NCBI GenBank assembly: GCA_020442095.1
Contig: JAGRKY010000018.1
Location: 1-10,829, forward strand
Origin: Bauldia sp.
GTDB taxonomy: Bacteria > Pseudomonadota > Alphaproteobacteria > Rhizobiales > Kaistiaceae
Direction: 5' to 3'
DNA: 10,829 bases
Made by a program: the position numbers and the translations under genes. Each line of letters starts with the position of its first letter. The stretch's first letter is position 1. Below the pieces are notes generated by a model, which was given only the letters and a program-made list of their open reading frames with translations, did not search any database and was not told where the DNA came from. Below are positions 1 through 7,341 of this stretch, piece by piece.

Positions 1-1182
1 ATCGACCTGATGCGCGGCATCGTCGCCAAGGAAGGCGTCGAGATCGAGGACGAAGCGCTGGTCATGCTGGCCCGCGCCGCCGAGGGCTCGGCGCGCGATT
101 CGCTGTCGCTCCTCGATCAGGCGATCGCCCATGCCAGCGGCAAGGTCGAGGCGACCGCGGTGCGCTCGATGCTCGGCCTCGCCGATCGCGCGCTGATCAT
201 CGACCTGTTCGGCGAATTGATGCGCGGCGAGATCGCCGGTGCCCTGGAACGGCTGAAGGTGCTCTATGACGTCGGCGCCGACCCGGCGGTGGTGCTCGAG
301 GATGTCGCCGCCTTCACCCATCTCGTCACCCGGCTGAAGCTCGCGCCCGAAGCGGCCGACGACGACAGCCTCACCGAGGAAGAGAAGACCAGGGGGCTCG
401 AATTCGCTTCCAAGCTCTCCCTGAAGGTGCTGGCGCGGACGTGGCAGATGCTGCTCAAGGGCATCGAGGAGACCCGCGCGGCGGCCCGGCCGCTCGCCGC
501 GGCGGATATGGTGCTTGTCCGGATCGCCTATGCCGCCGACCTGCCGACGCCGGACGAGGCCCTGCGGGCGATCCGCGACGGCGCCCCGATGCCGGCCGGC
601 GCTCCGCCATCGTCGCCGCCACCATCCTCTTCCGCCGGCAGCGAGCCGCGGGCCCGCCTCGCTTCGGTCGGCGGTGCGCCGTCGGCGGCGTCCGCTCCCG
701 CATCGCGGCCGGCGCCGGTTGCCGCGCCTGCCGCCGACGCCCAGCCGGCGATCCGGCTTGCCACCTTCGACGACCTCGTGGCGCTTGCCAGCGAGAAACG
801 CGATCTCAAGTGGAAGCACGCGCTGGAGCATTATGTTCGCATCGAACGCTTCGAGGACGGGCGGATCGAGCTGGCGCTCACCGAGGACGCGCCCGGGACC
901 CTGGCAGGCGACCTGTCGCGGCAGCTCGAGACCTGGACCGGCCGCCGCTGGATGGTCGCGGTTGCCCGCGAGGCCGGGGCGCAGACGATCGCCGAGGCGC
1001 GCCGCGCCGCCCGCGACCAGCTGGTCGACGACGCGCGCTCCGATCCTGTGGTCGCGGCCGTGCTTGCCCGCTTCCCCGGCGCCGAGATCGTCGATGTCCG
1101 CGTCCGGGGCGGCGAGGGCGACGCGGCGCTGTCCGACGGCAGCGACGTCGTGGCGGTTGCCGACGAGGACCTCGACGACTAG
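1..1182 (+). CDS. dnaX: DNA polymerase III subunit gamma/tau, 5'-truncated by window edge
   Basis: This subunit forms the core of the clamp loader that places the beta sliding clamp on DNA and, as tau, tethers the polymerase cores. The frame is open from base 1, so the N-terminal part with the Walker A/B motifs and zinc module lies outside; 393 residues remain. Residues about 29-33 read GSARD, followed by SLSLLDQAIAH, the conserved sensor-2 segment that closes the AAA+ ATPase. A helical collar-type domain follows to about residue 190. A Pro/Ala/Ser-rich linker spans about 190-255, and a C-terminal tau-type domain ends in an acidic tail (EDLDD). The ybaB gene starts 49 nt downstream and recR is further on, the usual neighbourhood of dnaX. 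I see no A-rich slippery sequence in this part, so whether a short gamma form is made cannot be judged. Identification is secure; the fragment is the C-terminal two-thirds of the protein. Confidence 0.95.
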   Translation: MDLMRGIVAKEGVEIEDEALVMLARAAEGSARDSLSLLDQAIAHASGKVEATAVRSMLGLADRALIIDLFGELMRGEIAGALERLKVLYDVGADPAVVLEDVAAFTHLVTRLKLAPEAADDDSLTEEEKTRGLEFASKLSLKVLARTWQMLLKGIEETRAAARPLAAADMVLVRIAYAADLPTPDEALRAIRDGAPMPAGAPPSSPPPSSSAGSEPRARLASVGGAPSAASAPASRPAPVAAPAADAQPAIRLATFDDLVALASEKRDLKWKHALEHYVRIERFEDGRIELALTEDAPGTLAGDLSRQLETWTGRRWMVAVAREAGAQTIAEARRAARDQLVDDARSDPVVAAVLARFPGAEIVDVRVRGGEGDAALSDGSDVVAVADEDLDD

Positions 1183-1231
1183 GACACCGGCCGGACCGGA
1201 TTTTGGTTTTTCAGACGTGGAAGGAGACGAC

Positions 1232-1561
1232 ATGGCGCTCGGCGACATGATGGGAATGATGAAGCAGGCCAAGCAGCTTCAGGAGAAGATGCAGTCCATG
1301 CAGGACGAGGTCGCCGCGATGGAGATCGAAGGCTCCGCCGGCGGCGGCATGGTCACGGTGACGATGAACGGCAAGGGCGAGGTGAAGGGCGTCCGTATCG
1401 ACCCGTCGCTGTTGAAGCCGGAGGAGGCCGAGATCGTCGAGGACCTGATCGTCGCTGCCTGCCATGAGGCCCGCACCAAGGGCGATGCGCTGCTCCAGGA
1501 CAAGATGCGCGAAATGACCGGCGGCATGGCGCTGCCGGCCGGCCTCAAGCTGCCGTTCTAG
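1232..1561 (+). CDS. ybaB: YbaB/EbfC family nucleoid-associated protein
   Basis: This is a small DNA-binding protein of the YbaB/EbfC family, which dimerises and coats DNA. It is almost always encoded between dnaX and recR. The 109 residues match the family's usual length of about 105-110. An N-terminal Met/Gln/Lys-rich amphipathic helix (MGMMKQAKQLQEKMQSMQ, residues 7-24) precedes the family's hallmark segment EGSAGGGMVTVTMNGKGEV (about 33-51) and the VRIDPSLL strand-turn. It ends in GGMALPAGLKLPF, typical of the family. The start is set by an AAGGAGA Shine-Dalgarno at 1221-1227, 4 nt before ATG 1232. The stop lies 3 nt before the next ATG, so translation is probably coupled to the SDR gene. 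The family is well established; its exact cellular role in alphaproteobacteria is not. Confidence 0.95.
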   Translation: MALGDMMGMMKQAKQLQEKMQSMQDEVAAMEIEGSAGGGMVTVTMNGKGEVKGVRIDPSLLKPEEAEIVEDLIVAACHEARTKGDALLQDKMREMTGGMALPAGLKLPF

Positions 1562-1564
1562 CCA

Positions 1565-2263
1565 ATGTCCGGGACACCGTGCGCGGTGGTCTCCGGGGCC
1601 GCCGGAGGCATCGGCCGCGCGCTTGCCGAGGGATTCCTCGAGGCGGGATACACCGTGACCGGCGTCGACCGCGCTGACCAGGGGTGGTTCGCGCCGGGCT
1701 TTGACTATGTCCGGCTCGATCTTCGCGATAGCGACGCGGTGGCCCAGTTCGGCCTCGGACTGGAGCGTCTCGACGTCCTCGTCAACGCGGCCGGAACCAT
1801 CCGCCGCGGCGACGAGTACAAGGCGGACGTCTTCGCCGACGTCGTCGACATCAACCTGACAGGTTCGATGCGACTGTCGACGGCCTGCCGGCGGGCCTTG
1901 GCGAATGGCGGCGGGGCGGTCATCAATATCGCATCGATCTGGTCTTTCTTCGGTGGCCCGCTGGTGCCGGCCTACACGGCTTCGAAGAGCGCGGTCGTCG
2001 GCCTCACGAGGTCGCTTGCGGTCGCCTGGGCCGCCGAGGGCGTTCGCGTCAACGCCATCGCGCCGGGATGGATCGCGACGCCGATGACCCGCGCCGTGCA
2101 GGACGACCCGGCCCGCAGCCGCGCTATCCTCGACCGCACGCCGATGGGACGCTGGGGAACGCCGGCGGACCTCGTCGGGCCGGCGTTGTTCCTGGCCGGC
2201 GATGCCGCCCGCTTCGTCACCGGCGTGGTGCTGCCGGTCGATGGCGGCTATTCCTCGATGTGA
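1565..2263 (+). CDS. Short-chain dehydrogenase/reductase (SDR), classical type
   Basis: A probable cytosolic NAD(P)(H)-dependent oxidoreductase of 232 residues. The Rossmann nucleotide-binding motif is SGAAGGIG (10-17), with Ser in place of the usual Thr. Asp35 at the end of the second strand (GVDRAD) favours NAD(H) over NADP(H) by family rules. NAAG is at 74-77 and the structural Asn at 97 (DINLTG). The catalytic Ser124, Tyr137 and Lys141 (AYTASK) have the canonical 13-residue Ser-Tyr spacing. The C-terminal half has VNAIAPGWIATPM and the usual closing VLPVDGGYSSM. All catalytic residues are present, so it should be active. The substrate is unknown; general resemblance is to dihydrodiol, 3-oxoacyl and sugar/polyol dehydrogenases. 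No clear Shine-Dalgarno is seen, and it starts 3 nt after ybaB, implying coupling. The cupin gene follows after 23 nt, so the two may act on one pathway (inference). Its place inside the dnaX-ybaB-recR operon is unusual. Confidence 0.93.
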   Translation: MSGTPCAVVSGAAGGIGRALAEGFLEAGYTVTGVDRADQGWFAPGFDYVRLDLRDSDAVAQFGLGLERLDVLVNAAGTIRRGDEYKADVFADVVDINLTGSMRLSTACRRALANGGGAVINIASIWSFFGGPLVPAYTASKSAVVGLTRSLAVAWAAEGVRVNAIAPGWIATPMTRAVQDDPARSRAILDRTPMGRWGTPADLVGPALFLAGDAARFVTGVVLPVDGGYSSM

Positions 2264-2286
2264 CGCCACGACCAGCGGAAGAGACC

Positions 2287-2808
2287 ATGGCCATCGACGA
2301 CCCCGATCCACGGATGCCCTACCAGTTTCCCATGCCGGCGGAGACCGCCGCGGACATCGTCGTGCCGAGCGTGTTTCCGGAGGACGAAAGGCTCTGGGTG
2401 CCGCAGGCCGAAAATGTCTGGTTCCGGCCGCTTTGTCTCAGCGCGTCGCAGGGCTACTGGGTCAACCTCCTCAAGGTCACCCGCTCCGGCGTCCTCACCC
2501 GTCATCGCCACACCAACCCCGTCCATGGCTACGTGCTGAAAGGGCGCTGGTACTATCTCGAGCATGACTGGGTGGCGACCGAGGGCGGCTATGTCTACGA
2601 GCCGCCGGGCGAGACCCACACCCTGGTCGTCCCGGACGATGTCGACGAGATGGTCACCATGTTCCAGGTCAACGGCCTGATGCTCTATGTCGACCCCTGG
2701 GGCAAGGCGCTCGGCTTCGAGGACGTCTTCACCAAGATCGACATGTGCCGCAAGCACTTCATCGACAGCGGCCTCGGCGCCGATTTCGTCGACCAGTTCA
2801 TTCGCTGA
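2287..2808 (+). CDS. Cupin protein of the 2,4'-dihydroxyacetophenone dioxygenase family
   Basis: A 173-residue single-domain cupin that resembles 2,4'-dihydroxyacetophenone dioxygenase, a non-haem iron enzyme that cleaves a C-C bond next to a carbonyl. Cupin motif 1 is GVLTRHRHTNPVHGYVLKG (68-86) with metal-ligand candidates His73 and His75. The place usually taken by the motif's Glu holds His80. Motif 2 is YEPPGETH (104-111) with His111 as third ligand. The spacing of these three His fits the three-His iron site described for that dioxygenase, as I recall it. The LEHDW segment (91-95) after motif 1 is also typical of this subgroup. A GGAAGAG ribosome-binding site (2277-2283) supports the ATG at 2287; longer in-frame versions would run back into the SDR gene. 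The true substrate is unknown. An anti-sigma ChrR-type sensor cupin or an isomerase are alternatives, but no anti-sigma domain is present. It sits between the SDR gene and recR. Confidence 0.85.
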   Translation: MAIDDPDPRMPYQFPMPAETAADIVVPSVFPEDERLWVPQAENVWFRPLCLSASQGYWVNLLKVTRSGVLTRHRHTNPVHGYVLKGRWYYLEHDWVATEGGYVYEPPGETHTLVVPDDVDEMVTMFQVNGLMLYVDPWGKALGFEDVFTKIDMCRKHFIDSGLGADFVDQFIR

Positions 2809-2811
2809 GCC

Positions 2812-3417
2812 ATGTCCCGTTCCGTCGCCGGTCCCGAGATCGAACGCCTGATCCAGCTTCTCGCGAGGCTGCCCGGGCTCGGGCCGCGTTCGGCGCGGCG
2901 GGCGGCGCTGCACCTGATCAACAAGAAGGACGAACTGCTCGTCCCGCTCGCCAAGGCGATGGACCTGGCGGCCGAGAAGATCGTCGTCTGCTCGATCTGC
3001 GGCAATGTCGATACCAGCGATCCCTGCCTGATCTGTACCGATCCGCGACGCGACCCGTCGACCATCGTCGTGGTCGAGGAAGTCGCAGACCTTTGGGCGC
3101 TGGAACGGGCGACCGCGATCAACGCCCGCTATCATGTGCTCGGCGGGGTGCTGTCGCCGCTCGACGGCGTCGGACCGGATGACATCGGCATCGCCAGCCT
3201 CGTGCGGCGCATCGCCGAAGGCGGCGTCAGCGAGGTGATCATCGCGGTCAATGCCACCGTCGAGGGCCAGACCACGGCCCATTACATCACCGACCAGATT
3301 GCCGGCTATGGCGTGAAGATCTCGCGCCTCGCCCATGGTGTGCCGGTCGGCGGCGAGCTCGACTATCTCGACGAGGGAACGCTGGCCGCCGCGATCCGCA
3401 GCCGCACGCCTTTCTGA
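2812..3417 (+). CDS. recR: Recombination mediator protein RecR
   Basis: RecR works with RecO (and RecF) to load RecA onto SSB-coated single-stranded DNA at gaps, in the cytoplasm. The 201-residue length is standard. The N-terminal helix-hairpin-helix region (about 10-36, with [17 protein letters not shown]) binds DNA. A Cys4 zinc finger follows with Cys60, Cys63, Cys72 and Cys75 (CSICGN...CLIC). The TOPRIM domain runs from about 83 to 175, with [13 protein letters not shown] and [13 protein letters not shown], then [21 protein letters not shown], the Walker-B-like C-terminal region conserved in all RecR. It starts 3 nt after the cupin stop without a clear Shine-Dalgarno, so translational coupling is likely. 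No residue of the family signature is missing. It is the last gene of this operon; a 242-nt intergenic region follows. Confidence 0.97.
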   Translation: MSRSVAGPEIERLIQLLARLPGLGPRSARRAALHLINKKDELLVPLAKAMDLAAEKIVVCSICGNVDTSDPCLICTDPRRDPSTIVVVEEVADLWALERATAINARYHVLGGVLSPLDGVGPDDIGIASLVRRIAEGGVSEVIIAVNATVEGQTTAHYITDQIAGYGVKISRLAHGVPVGGELDYLDEGTLAAAIRSRTPF

Positions 3418-3435
3418 GCCTCGTCCGCCTCGTCC
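3418..3435 (+). repeat. 9-bp tandem duplication right after the recR stop
   Basis: GCCTCGTCC occurs twice head to tail, starting at the base after the recR stop codon. It is probably a small slippage duplication; no function is suggested by the sequence. A short T run (CTTTT, 3436-3440) follows, but there is no hairpin in front of it, so this is not a terminator. Confidence 0.6.
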
Positions 3436-3659
3436 CTTTTCATCGATCGACCCGCCTTGCGGGGACGCTGCGTTTTCCGCGGCGAGCAAGGTCGCGACAG
3501 ATCGCATTCTGATATGTAACATTTTAGAACGTCACAGATAAAAAAAATCATTAGATAAATCAGATAGATAAAAATCCATGTGGGGATGATATCGAAAATC
3601 GAGTTGTCAGGGGCGCCTTTGTCGGCCTACGGTCACGATCGTCGGGAGGAGACGAAGTA
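3436..3659 (+). promoter_or_regulatory. Intergenic region upstream of the GntR gene, AT-rich in the middle
   Basis: This stretch separates recR from the regulator gene and should hold the promoter for the GntR-transporter locus. Its middle (about 3505-3580) is strikingly AT-rich against the GC-rich surroundings. It includes an A8 run (3540-3547) and three copies of AGATAAA (3536-3542, 3553-3559, 3566-3572). TTGTCA at 3604-3609 resembles a -35 element, but no good -10 lies 16-18 nt downstream, so I do not place a transcription start. Near the recR side, CCTTGC (3455-3460) pairs with GCAAGG (3486-3491) around a 25-nt loop and could form a weak hairpin without a T tract. GGAGGAG (3645-3651), 8 nt before ATG 3660, is a strong ribosome-binding site. 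No coding sequence is apparent. Confidence 0.6.
3515..3536. promoter_or_regulatory. Candidate operator: imperfect 22-bp inverted repeat
   Basis: The two half-sites TGTAACATTTT and AGAACGTCACA are inverted copies agreeing at 8 of 11 positions (pattern TGTnACnTTnT and its complement). The dyad lies in the AT-rich patch about 125 nt before the regulator's start. Dimeric winged-helix regulators such as GntR/FCD proteins bind dyads of this general kind, often controlling their own promoter. That this one is bound by the adjacent regulator is inference from position only. Confidence 0.4.
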
Positions 3660-4361
3660 ATGGTCAGTGCGCTTCATCTGCGCCAGCGCAGCGCTGCCTT
3701 TGAGGGGCCGCGCACCCGGGGAGATGCCGTCTTCGAGGTGCTGCTCGACGCTATCGTCAAGGTCGACCTCAAGCCCGGCGACGCCCTCGCCAAGGACGCC
3801 ATCGCCAAGGAACTGGGAGTTTCCCGGACGCCGGTCGGAGACGCCATCAACCGGTTGGGAGCACTTGGCCTCGTCAGCGTGGTGCCTCAGGTCGGGTCCT
3901 TCGTATCCCGGATTTCGCCGCAGGCGGTCGTCGAAAGTTCTTTCCTCAGAAGCGCGGTCGAGGCCGAGGTCGTTCATCGGCTCTCCTCGACCGCCAACCG
4001 GCGCCTCGTCAAGGACCTCCGGGACCGGCTTGCCGAACAGGCGCGCTTCGTCGCCGAAGGCGACGTCGACCGGTTCCACGCAGCCGACGACGATTTTCAC
4101 CGTTTCATGATTACCGAGGCGGGAACCCCGGGCATCTGGGACCAGATCGCTACCGCGCGGCTCAACCTTGTGCGGATTCGTCGCCTCGGACTGCCGCAGC
4201 CAGGCCGCCTTGCCGACGCCCATGCCGAGCACACCCGGGTGGTCGATGAGATCGAGGCGCGGCGACCGAGGAGTGCCGCACGGGCGGTCACCGAGCACAT
4301 TCGCTACGCCGAAATCTATCTCCAGAAGCTGGAGCAGGAAAACCCAAACTTCTTCGTCTGA
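3660..4361 (+). CDS. GntR family transcriptional regulator, FadR/FCD subfamily
   Basis: A 233-residue cytosolic DNA-binding regulator, likely controlling the sugar importer that starts 78 nt downstream. The winged helix-turn-helix is at about 24-85: KDAIAKELGVSRTPVGDAINRL is the recognition region and GLVSVVPQVGSFVSRI the wing. The C-terminal all-helical FCD ligand domain covers about 92-225. It keeps likely metal-ligand positions: Asp143 and His147 (DDDFH, the D-x3-H pattern), His191 (AEHTRVVDEIEA) and His213 (VTEHI). Metal-containing FCD domains usually sense small carboxylates or sugar acids, so the effector may be the transported compound or a catabolite (inference). ATG 3660 is preferred because GGAGGAG at 3645-3651 is well spaced; the protein has a short unstructured lead of about 20 residues. 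The order of regulator followed by binding protein, permease and ATPase on one strand is a common self-contained uptake cassette. Confidence 0.93.
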   Translation: MVSALHLRQRSAAFEGPRTRGDAVFEVLLDAIVKVDLKPGDALAKDAIAKELGVSRTPVGDAINRLGALGLVSVVPQVGSFVSRISPQAVVESSFLRSAVEAEVVHRLSSTANRRLVKDLRDRLAEQARFVAEGDVDRFHAADDDFHRFMITEAGTPGIWDQIATARLNLVRIRRLGLPQPGRLADAHAEHTRVVDEIEARRPRSAARAVTEHIRYAEIYLQKLEQENPNFFV

Positions 4362-4369
4362 TCGGCACG

Positions 4370-4381
4370 GTCGGCGCCGAC
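4370..4381. promoter_or_regulatory. Perfect 12-bp palindrome between the regulator and transporter genes
   Basis: GTCGGCGCCGAC is a perfect palindrome starting 9 nt after the gntR stop and ending about 58 nt before the binding-protein start. It could be an operator for a dimeric regulator or simply a chance GC-rich palindrome; as an RNA it would fold poorly because it has no loop. It stands in a 78-nt gap that also holds the GGGAGG ribosome-binding site (4425-4430) of the next gene. Confidence 0.3.
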
Positions 4382-4439
4382 ATCGGCTCCGGTCAGGCGA
4401 ACGATATGCCGACATGGATCAAAAGGGAGGAAATCGAAG

Positions 4440-5471
4440 ATGAATAGACTTTGCAGCTTTGCAGACGGAATTGCCTCCAGCCTCACCGGAGGCGCCGCCG
4501 TCGCCGCGCTCGGCGTCGCCCTGGCGCTGCCGCTCGGTGCGTTGGCCCCGCAGACCGCGACCGCGGCCGAGGACGGGCCGATCATCGCAGTCAGCGGGCC
4601 GCTCTCCTGGCCGTTCTTCGCGGCGGTCAAGCAGGGCTTCGACGACGCGGCCGAAACCTTCGGCGTCGACTTCCAGTATGTCGCGGTAACCGACACCGCG
4701 AACATGACCAGCGACTATCCCCGCCTGCTGCAGCAGGCGATCAGCCGCAATCCGCGCATGCTTCTGGTCGGCGAGTTCTTCCCCGACGGCATGGATCCGC
4801 TGATCAAGGAAGCGACTGCCGCCGGCATCCCGGTGCTGATCCACAACTCCGGCCAGACTCTCTGGGAGGGCAATGGCTCGATCGGCTTCATCGGCGAGGA
4901 TCCGTACCAGATGGGCTACAAGGCCGGTCAGATTCAGGCCGAAGCCGGCGTCAAGAAGGGCCTCTGCTTCAACCAGGTGCCGGGCAATCCCACCGTCGAG
5001 GCGCGCTGCACCGGCTATGTCGATGCCATGAAGGAAGCAGGGCTCGAGACGATCTACCAGACCATCGGCACCGGTGACGCCACCAACCCGCAGGCGATGC
5101 TCCAGGCGATCAAGGGCACCTTGCAGGCCAACGCCGACATCGACGGCATCTACACGCTGAATGCCGTCCCGGCGATGAGCGCGCTTCGCGCTGTCGAGGA
5201 TGTCGGCCGCAAGGGCCAGGTGGTCATCGGCACGGCCGACCTCTCCAACGAGGTACTCGAGGCGATCAAGGCGGGCGACATCGCCTTCGCAATGGACCAG
5301 CAGCCCTACCTGCAGGGCTTCCTTTCGATACAGACCGCCAAGCAGTATCTCGACTACGGCCTGCATCCGATCGGTCACGTCAAGACCGGGCCGCTGGTGA
5401 TCGACAAGTCGAATGTCGACCGCACGCTCGAGGTCAACAAGCAGTTTTCCGGCGTGCGCGGCGCGTCCTGA
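4440..5471 (+). CDS. Sugar ABC transporter, periplasmic substrate-binding protein
   Basis: This protein captures the substrate in the periplasm and delivers it to the membrane permease encoded downstream. It has 343 residues. A long signal peptide (1 to about 42; Gly/Ala/Leu-rich core, cleavage likely after ATA before AEDG) lacks a lipobox, so the protein should be soluble. The mature part is a type I periplasmic-binding fold (Peripla_BP_4, RbsB/FrcB-like): PIIAVSGPLSWPFFAAVKQGFDDAAE (47-72), LLQQAISRNPRMLLVG (96-111), IPVLIHNSG (130-138), a second lobe with GEDPYQMGYKAGQI (152-165), and hinge-return motifs GTADLSNEVLEAIKAGDI and MDQQPYLQGFLSI (285-297). Arg189, Asp267 and Gln287/288 are plausible ligand contacts by analogy. 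Two cysteines (176 and 190) could form a disulfide. Start set by GGGAGG at 4425-4430. Length and operon order match FrcB of fructose importers, but ribose, inositol and other monosaccharides are equally possible. Confidence 0.92.
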   Translation: MNRLCSFADGIASSLTGGAAVAALGVALALPLGALAPQTATAAEDGPIIAVSGPLSWPFFAAVKQGFDDAAETFGVDFQYVAVTDTANMTSDYPRLLQQAISRNPRMLLVGEFFPDGMDPLIKEATAAGIPVLIHNSGQTLWEGNGSIGFIGEDPYQMGYKAGQIQAEAGVKKGLCFNQVPGNPTVEARCTGYVDAMKEAGLETIYQTIGTGDATNPQAMLQAIKGTLQANADIDGIYTLNAVPAMSALRAVEDVGRKGQVVIGTADLSNEVLEAIKAGDIAFAMDQQPYLQGFLSIQTAKQYLDYGLHPIGHVKTGPLVIDKSNVDRTLEVNKQFSGVRGAS

Positions 5472-5492
5472 GCACTGACTTCGCCTGACACC

Positions 5493-5528
5493 GCCGGCCG
5501 GGGACGCATTCGCCGATCCCCGGCCGGC
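5493..5528 (+). other. Perfect 12-bp stem-loop between binding-protein and permease genes
   Basis: GCCGGCCGGGGA (5493-5504) and TCCCCGGCCGGC (5517-5528) are exact inverted copies separated by a 12-nt loop. The structure starts 21 nt after the binding-protein stop and ends 23 nt before the permease ATG. No T run follows, so it is not a standard intrinsic terminator. In many binding-protein-dependent transport operons a stable hairpin here protects the upstream mRNA or partly stops transcription, giving excess binding protein; that role is inferred. Confidence 0.7.
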
Positions 5529-5551
5529 TGCTAACATCGCCCCGAGAGGCA

Positions 5552-6552
5552 ATGGACAGCGGAATTGCTTTCCCGATGATGAGCCTTGTTCGCAGACCCG
5601 AATTCGGCGCCTTCGCCGCCTTCGTCCTCACCTATGTCTTCTTCGCCTTCGTCACCTCGGGCGCCGGCTTCGTGTCGGTCAATGGCACTGCCGGTTGGCT
5701 GAACCTCGCGGCCGAACTCGGCATCGTCGCGATACCGGTCGGCCTCCTGATGATCTCCGGCGAATTCGATCTGTCGGTCGGATCGACGGTCGGCGCCGCG
5801 TCCATGGTGGTCGCGATCGGCACCTCCTTCTTCGACATGCCTGTGTGGCCGATGATCGGCCTTGCCCTGCTCATCGGCGGGCTGATCGGCCTCGCCAATG
5901 GTCTCGTCGTCGTCAAGACGAACCTTGCCTCCTTCATCGTGACCCTGGCGACGAATTTCATCGTCATCGGCGCGACGATGGGCGTCTCCCGTCTTGTCGC
6001 CAACGTCACCTCGGCGTCGATCGTGTCGTCCGCGAGTGCCAAGGCGGTCTTCGCCTCGCGATGGGACCAGGCCAACATTTCGATCCTGTGGTGGGTGCTC
6101 ACGGCCATCGCCTGCGGCTGGCTGCTCGGCAGGACGACCTTCGGCAACTGGATCTACGCGACGGGGGGCAACCTCACTGCCGCGCGCGGCGCCGGCGTTC
6201 CGGTCGAACGGGTGAAGGTCATCCTGTTCGTGATGACCGGCGTCGCCGCCGCATTCGTCGGGGTCCTGCAGGGTATCCAGTGGAACTCGGGCAACTCGAC
6301 CTATGGGCAAGGCTATGTGTTTCAGGCGCCGATCGTGGTGGTGATCGGCGGCGTGCTCCTCGGCGGCGGCTACGGCTCGGTCGCCGGCATCTTCATCGGT
6401 ACCGCGATCTTCGGCGTGATATCGACCGGCATCTTCTACACCGGCTGGAGCACGGACTGGATCCAGCTCTTCCTCGGCGTGCTTCTCGGCGCGGCGGTGC
6501 TCGCCAACAACTACGTGCGGCGCTACGCAATGGCAGCGCGGGGAGGCCGGGC

Positions 6553-6556
<4 letters not shown>
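5552..6556 (+). CDS. Sugar ABC transporter permease (RbsC/FrcC-like, CUT2 class)
   Basis: The inner-membrane channel subunit of the importer, expected to work as a dimer. The 334-residue protein is mostly hydrophobic, with about nine to ten membrane segments, for example FGAFAAFVLTYVFFAFVTSG (18-37), the segment around 96-118 and the segment around 176-192. It belongs to the branched-chain/ribose permease family (BPD_transp_2). The hallmark GEFDLSVGS (about 69-77) corresponds to GGIDLSVGS of RbsC. The stretch FGNWIYATGGNLTAARGAGVPVERVK (about 197-222) is the cytoplasmic coupling loop that docks on the ATPase. Conserved GGVLLGGGYGSVAGIFIGT follows near the C-terminus. The start is uncertain: ATG 5552 has GAGAGG (5544-5549) only 2 nt away, and ATG 5576 (eight codons in) is an alternative. 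The gene overlaps the ATPase gene by 4 nt (ATGA), so the two are translationally coupled. Confidence 0.93.

Positions 6557-7337
<781 letters not shown>

Positions 7338-7341
<4 letters not shown>

Noticed and set aside
1..1182. Programmed frameshift site producing a short gamma form of DnaX
   Set aside because: No A-rich slippery heptamer with a following hairpin was seen in this part of the gene, and the 5' part is outside the window.
515..1561. A 348-codon + strand frame fusing alternative-frame dnaX sequence to ybaB
   Set aside because: Its C-terminal part is genuine YbaB read in frame, but the first 240 residues are Arg/Pro/Ser-rich out-of-frame dnaX; the AAGGAGA site supports ATG 1232.
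1211..2311. A 366-codon - strand frame across ybaB and the SDR gene
   Set aside because: Shadow of two real genes; no family features.
2248..3522. A 424-codon - strand frame across the cupin and recR genes
   Set aside because: It covers two confidently identified + strand genes in a shadow frame, and its product is His/Asp/Arg-rich without motifs.
3604..3632. A sigma-70 promoter with TTGTCA as -35 element
   Set aside because: The -35 match is good, but the sequence 16-18 nt downstream (CCTACGG) is not a convincing -10 element.
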